This document shows positions 15,658 through 16,632 of a stretch of DNA of 16,632 nt, one piece after another; the stretch's first letter is position 1; every line of letters begins with the position of its first letter. The stretch is from Aureispira sp045105775 (GTDB taxonomy: Bacteria; Bacteroidota; Bacteroidia; Chitinophagales; Saprospiraceae). The stretch is taken from assembly GCA_045105775.1 (NCBI GenBank), contig JBGCDW010000189.1, forward strand, positions 1 through 16,632, given 5' to 3'. The translations under genes were made by a program, and so were the position numbers. The notes below the pieces were generated by a model. It was not told where the DNA came from. It searched no databases and worked only from the letters and a program-made list of their open reading frames with translations.

Positions 15658-15675
15658 AAGTACATTGTTGTACTT
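15658..15675. repeat. Short inverted repeat upstream of the glycosyltransferase gene
   Basis: AAGTACA (15658-15664) and TGTACTT (15669-15675) form a 7-bp inverted repeat with a 4-nt spacer, 45 nt before the glycosyltransferase ATG. It could be an operator or part of the leader, or chance in AT-rich DNA. Apart from it and the minus-strand promoter, the 226-nt gap shows nothing I can support. Confidence 0.3.
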
Positions 15676-15720
15676 TGCTTGTTCATTTATCCTATGATTC
15701 AACGTTTATTATAAATAACT

Positions 15721-16473
15721 ATGTCTACCAATTTACCACTTGTATCAATCATTACCATTTGTTACAATGCCGCTGCTACCATTGAAAAGACCTTGCAGAG
15801 TGTCGCTCAACAAGATTATCCGCATGTAGAATACTTAATTATTGATGGCAAATCCAAGGATGATACCTTGCGAATAGTAGGGCAGTACGAAGAAGTGGTC
15901 AGCAGAGTTATCAGCGAGCCCGATAAGGGCATTTATGATGCCATGAACAAGGGCTTGCAATATGCTACAGGAGAATACATTTGGTATGTACATGCCGATG
16001 ACCAGATTTACGCGCCCGATACCCTAAGTCAAATTATGGCCAATCATCAGAATGAGGATTTTATTTATGGCAAAGCTCTATTGGTGAATGAGCAAGGCAT
16101 AGAGCGCAGTTTAGAAACTCGCAAACCTCATCCCAATGCAGCACAATTGACATGGAAAACCATGAAGCAGGGCATGGCAATTAGCCATCAATCGATGTTG
16201 GTGCGGCGTACCTTAGCACCCCAATACGACCTTCAATACCGATATGTGGCGGATTTTGATTGGTTGATTCAGGTGCTCAAAAAGAGTCAATCTGTACGAG
16301 ATACAGGAACCTATTGGTGTCGTTTTGCAGAAGGGGGCATTTCTACACAACATAGAAACGCCTCGCTCAAAGAGCGTTTTGCCATTTTGCGGAAACATTT
16401 TGGATTTCTACCGACTGTCTGGCAACATATGCTGATTACCCTCAAAGCGATTAAGCGCGGTTCTATGAGTTAA
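15721..16473 (+). CDS. Family 2 glycosyltransferase
   Basis: The 250-residue protein has the GT-A fold signature of GT2 enzymes, which transfer a sugar from a nucleotide-sugar donor to a growing glycan at the cytoplasmic face of the membrane. It starts L-P-L-V-S-I-I-T-I-C-Y-N-A-A-A-T-I-E-K-T-L-Q-S-V. Next come I-I-D-G-K-S-K-D-D-T (D42 in the donor site) and S-E-P-D-K-G-I-Y-D-A-M-N-K-G-L. The metal-binding D-x-D equivalent is H-A-D-D-Q (D93, D94), where many relatives have N-A-D-D. There are no membrane helices. Similar proteins are often annotated WcaA- or colanic-acid-type transferases, but donor and acceptor cannot be told from sequence. It is the only glycan gene at this end, so a surface polysaccharide cluster may continue to the right; the palindromic DNA that follows argues for a break instead. 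Confidence 0.93.
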   Translation: MSTNLPLVSIITICYNAAATIEKTLQSVAQQDYPHVEYLIIDGKSKDDTLRIVGQYEEVVSRVISEPDKGIYDAMNKGLQYATGEYIWYVHADDQIYAPDTLSQIMANHQNEDFIYGKALLVNEQGIERSLETRKPHPNAAQLTWKTMKQGMAISHQSMLVRRTLAPQYDLQYRYVADFDWLIQVLKKSQSVRDTGTYWCRFAEGGISTQHRNASLKERFAILRKHFGFLPTVWQHMLITLKAIKRGSMS

Positions 16474-16560
16474 TGGAATAAAATAACTTCAATAATAGAC
16501 ATTATCACGACTGGAGTTGTACAGAGACAAAAAGTAAGGTTTTTTCATCAATCAAGGCAC

Positions 16561-16613
16561 TCGCAAAGCGATCTGCGTGGGTTGTACCTAAAAGGTACAA
16601 AAGTCCTAGCGCA
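16561..16613. repeat. Palindromic element at the right edge (possible interspersed repeat)
   Basis: Several nested inverted repeats are packed into about 50 bp of otherwise non-coding DNA. TCGC-AAA-GCGA lies at 16561-16571. TTGTACC (16582-16588) pairs with GGTACAA (16594-16600) around the loop TAAAA. An outer TGCG (16574-16577) pairs with CGCA (16610-16613). The window's last nine bases (AGCAGTGCT) are also near-palindromic. There is no T-run, so a terminator for the glycosyltransferase gene is unlikely. The design resembles REP- or MITE-like intergenic elements; copy number cannot be judged from one window. Confidence 0.45.
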
Positions 16614-16632
16614 TTTAGTTCATAGCAGTGCT

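Noticed and set aside
16511..16632. Minus-strand frame open from the window edge to a TGA near 16511 (about 41 codons), possibly the end of another gene
   Set aside because: It runs through the nested palindromes, which constrain the sequence and can keep a frame open by chance. No recognisable protein motif appears. It cannot be excluded without more sequence.
1..16632. Search for CRISPR arrays, toxin-antitoxin pairs, phage or defence genes
   Set aside because: No regularly spaced repeats and no recognisable proteins of these kinds were seen. The short tandem repeat at 5411-5450 has no spacer between its two units.

Overview
This looks like ordinary chromosomal sequence from a member of the Bacteroidota, with low to moderate GC. 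Three things support this: promoter-like sites of the Bacteroidota type (TTG, about 20 nt, TAnnTTTG); a one-protein hybrid two-component regulator (periplasmic propeller, kinase, receiver and AraC domains), a class largely confined to this phylum; and the protein sequences of PNPase, S15, EF-P and the DUF7033-type deacetylase. A Saprospiria-like (Aureispira/Saprospira type) origin is my guess from overall resemblance, not something I could test.

Layout from left to right. Bases 1-83 hold the first codons of a minus-strand gene that runs off the window and may be an IS630-like transposase. A strong palindrome (191-225) separates it from pnp (minus, 250-2475). The rpsO-pnp gap carries the rpsO terminator and two tandem hairpins in the pnp leader. 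rpsO (minus) follows, with a good promoter. Divergent from it is a tightly coupled pair (3181-5031): a four-helix membrane protein with a coiled coil and an acidic tail, abutting a small secreted DUF6438-type protein. Next is tRNA-Cys(GCA) with its own promoter and terminator, then a 2 x 20 bp tandem repeat just upstream of a single-domain voltage-gated cation channel. A DUF7033/polysaccharide deacetylase-like protein (minus) converges on the channel.

The centre is the cluster efp, accB, accC: elongation factor P and the biotin carrier and biotin carboxylase subunits of acetyl-CoA carboxylase. It is closed by a clear terminator at 10702-10737. A 1340-residue hybrid two-component regulator follows, with no SusC/SusD or glycosidase genes beside it. 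A minus-strand tail-anchored protein of unknown function converges on it with a 14-nt gap. The right end carries a family 2 glycosyltransferase and, at the very edge, palindromic sequence that looks like part of an interspersed repeat.

Most of the window is housekeeping. I found no CRISPR array, phage, toxin-antitoxin pair or defence cluster. The observations most worth following are the channel with a T-G-E-D-W pore filter, the coupled membrane/secreted pair, the pnp leader hairpins, the tandem repeat before the channel and the palindromic element at the right edge. No gap between called genes exceeds 300 bases.
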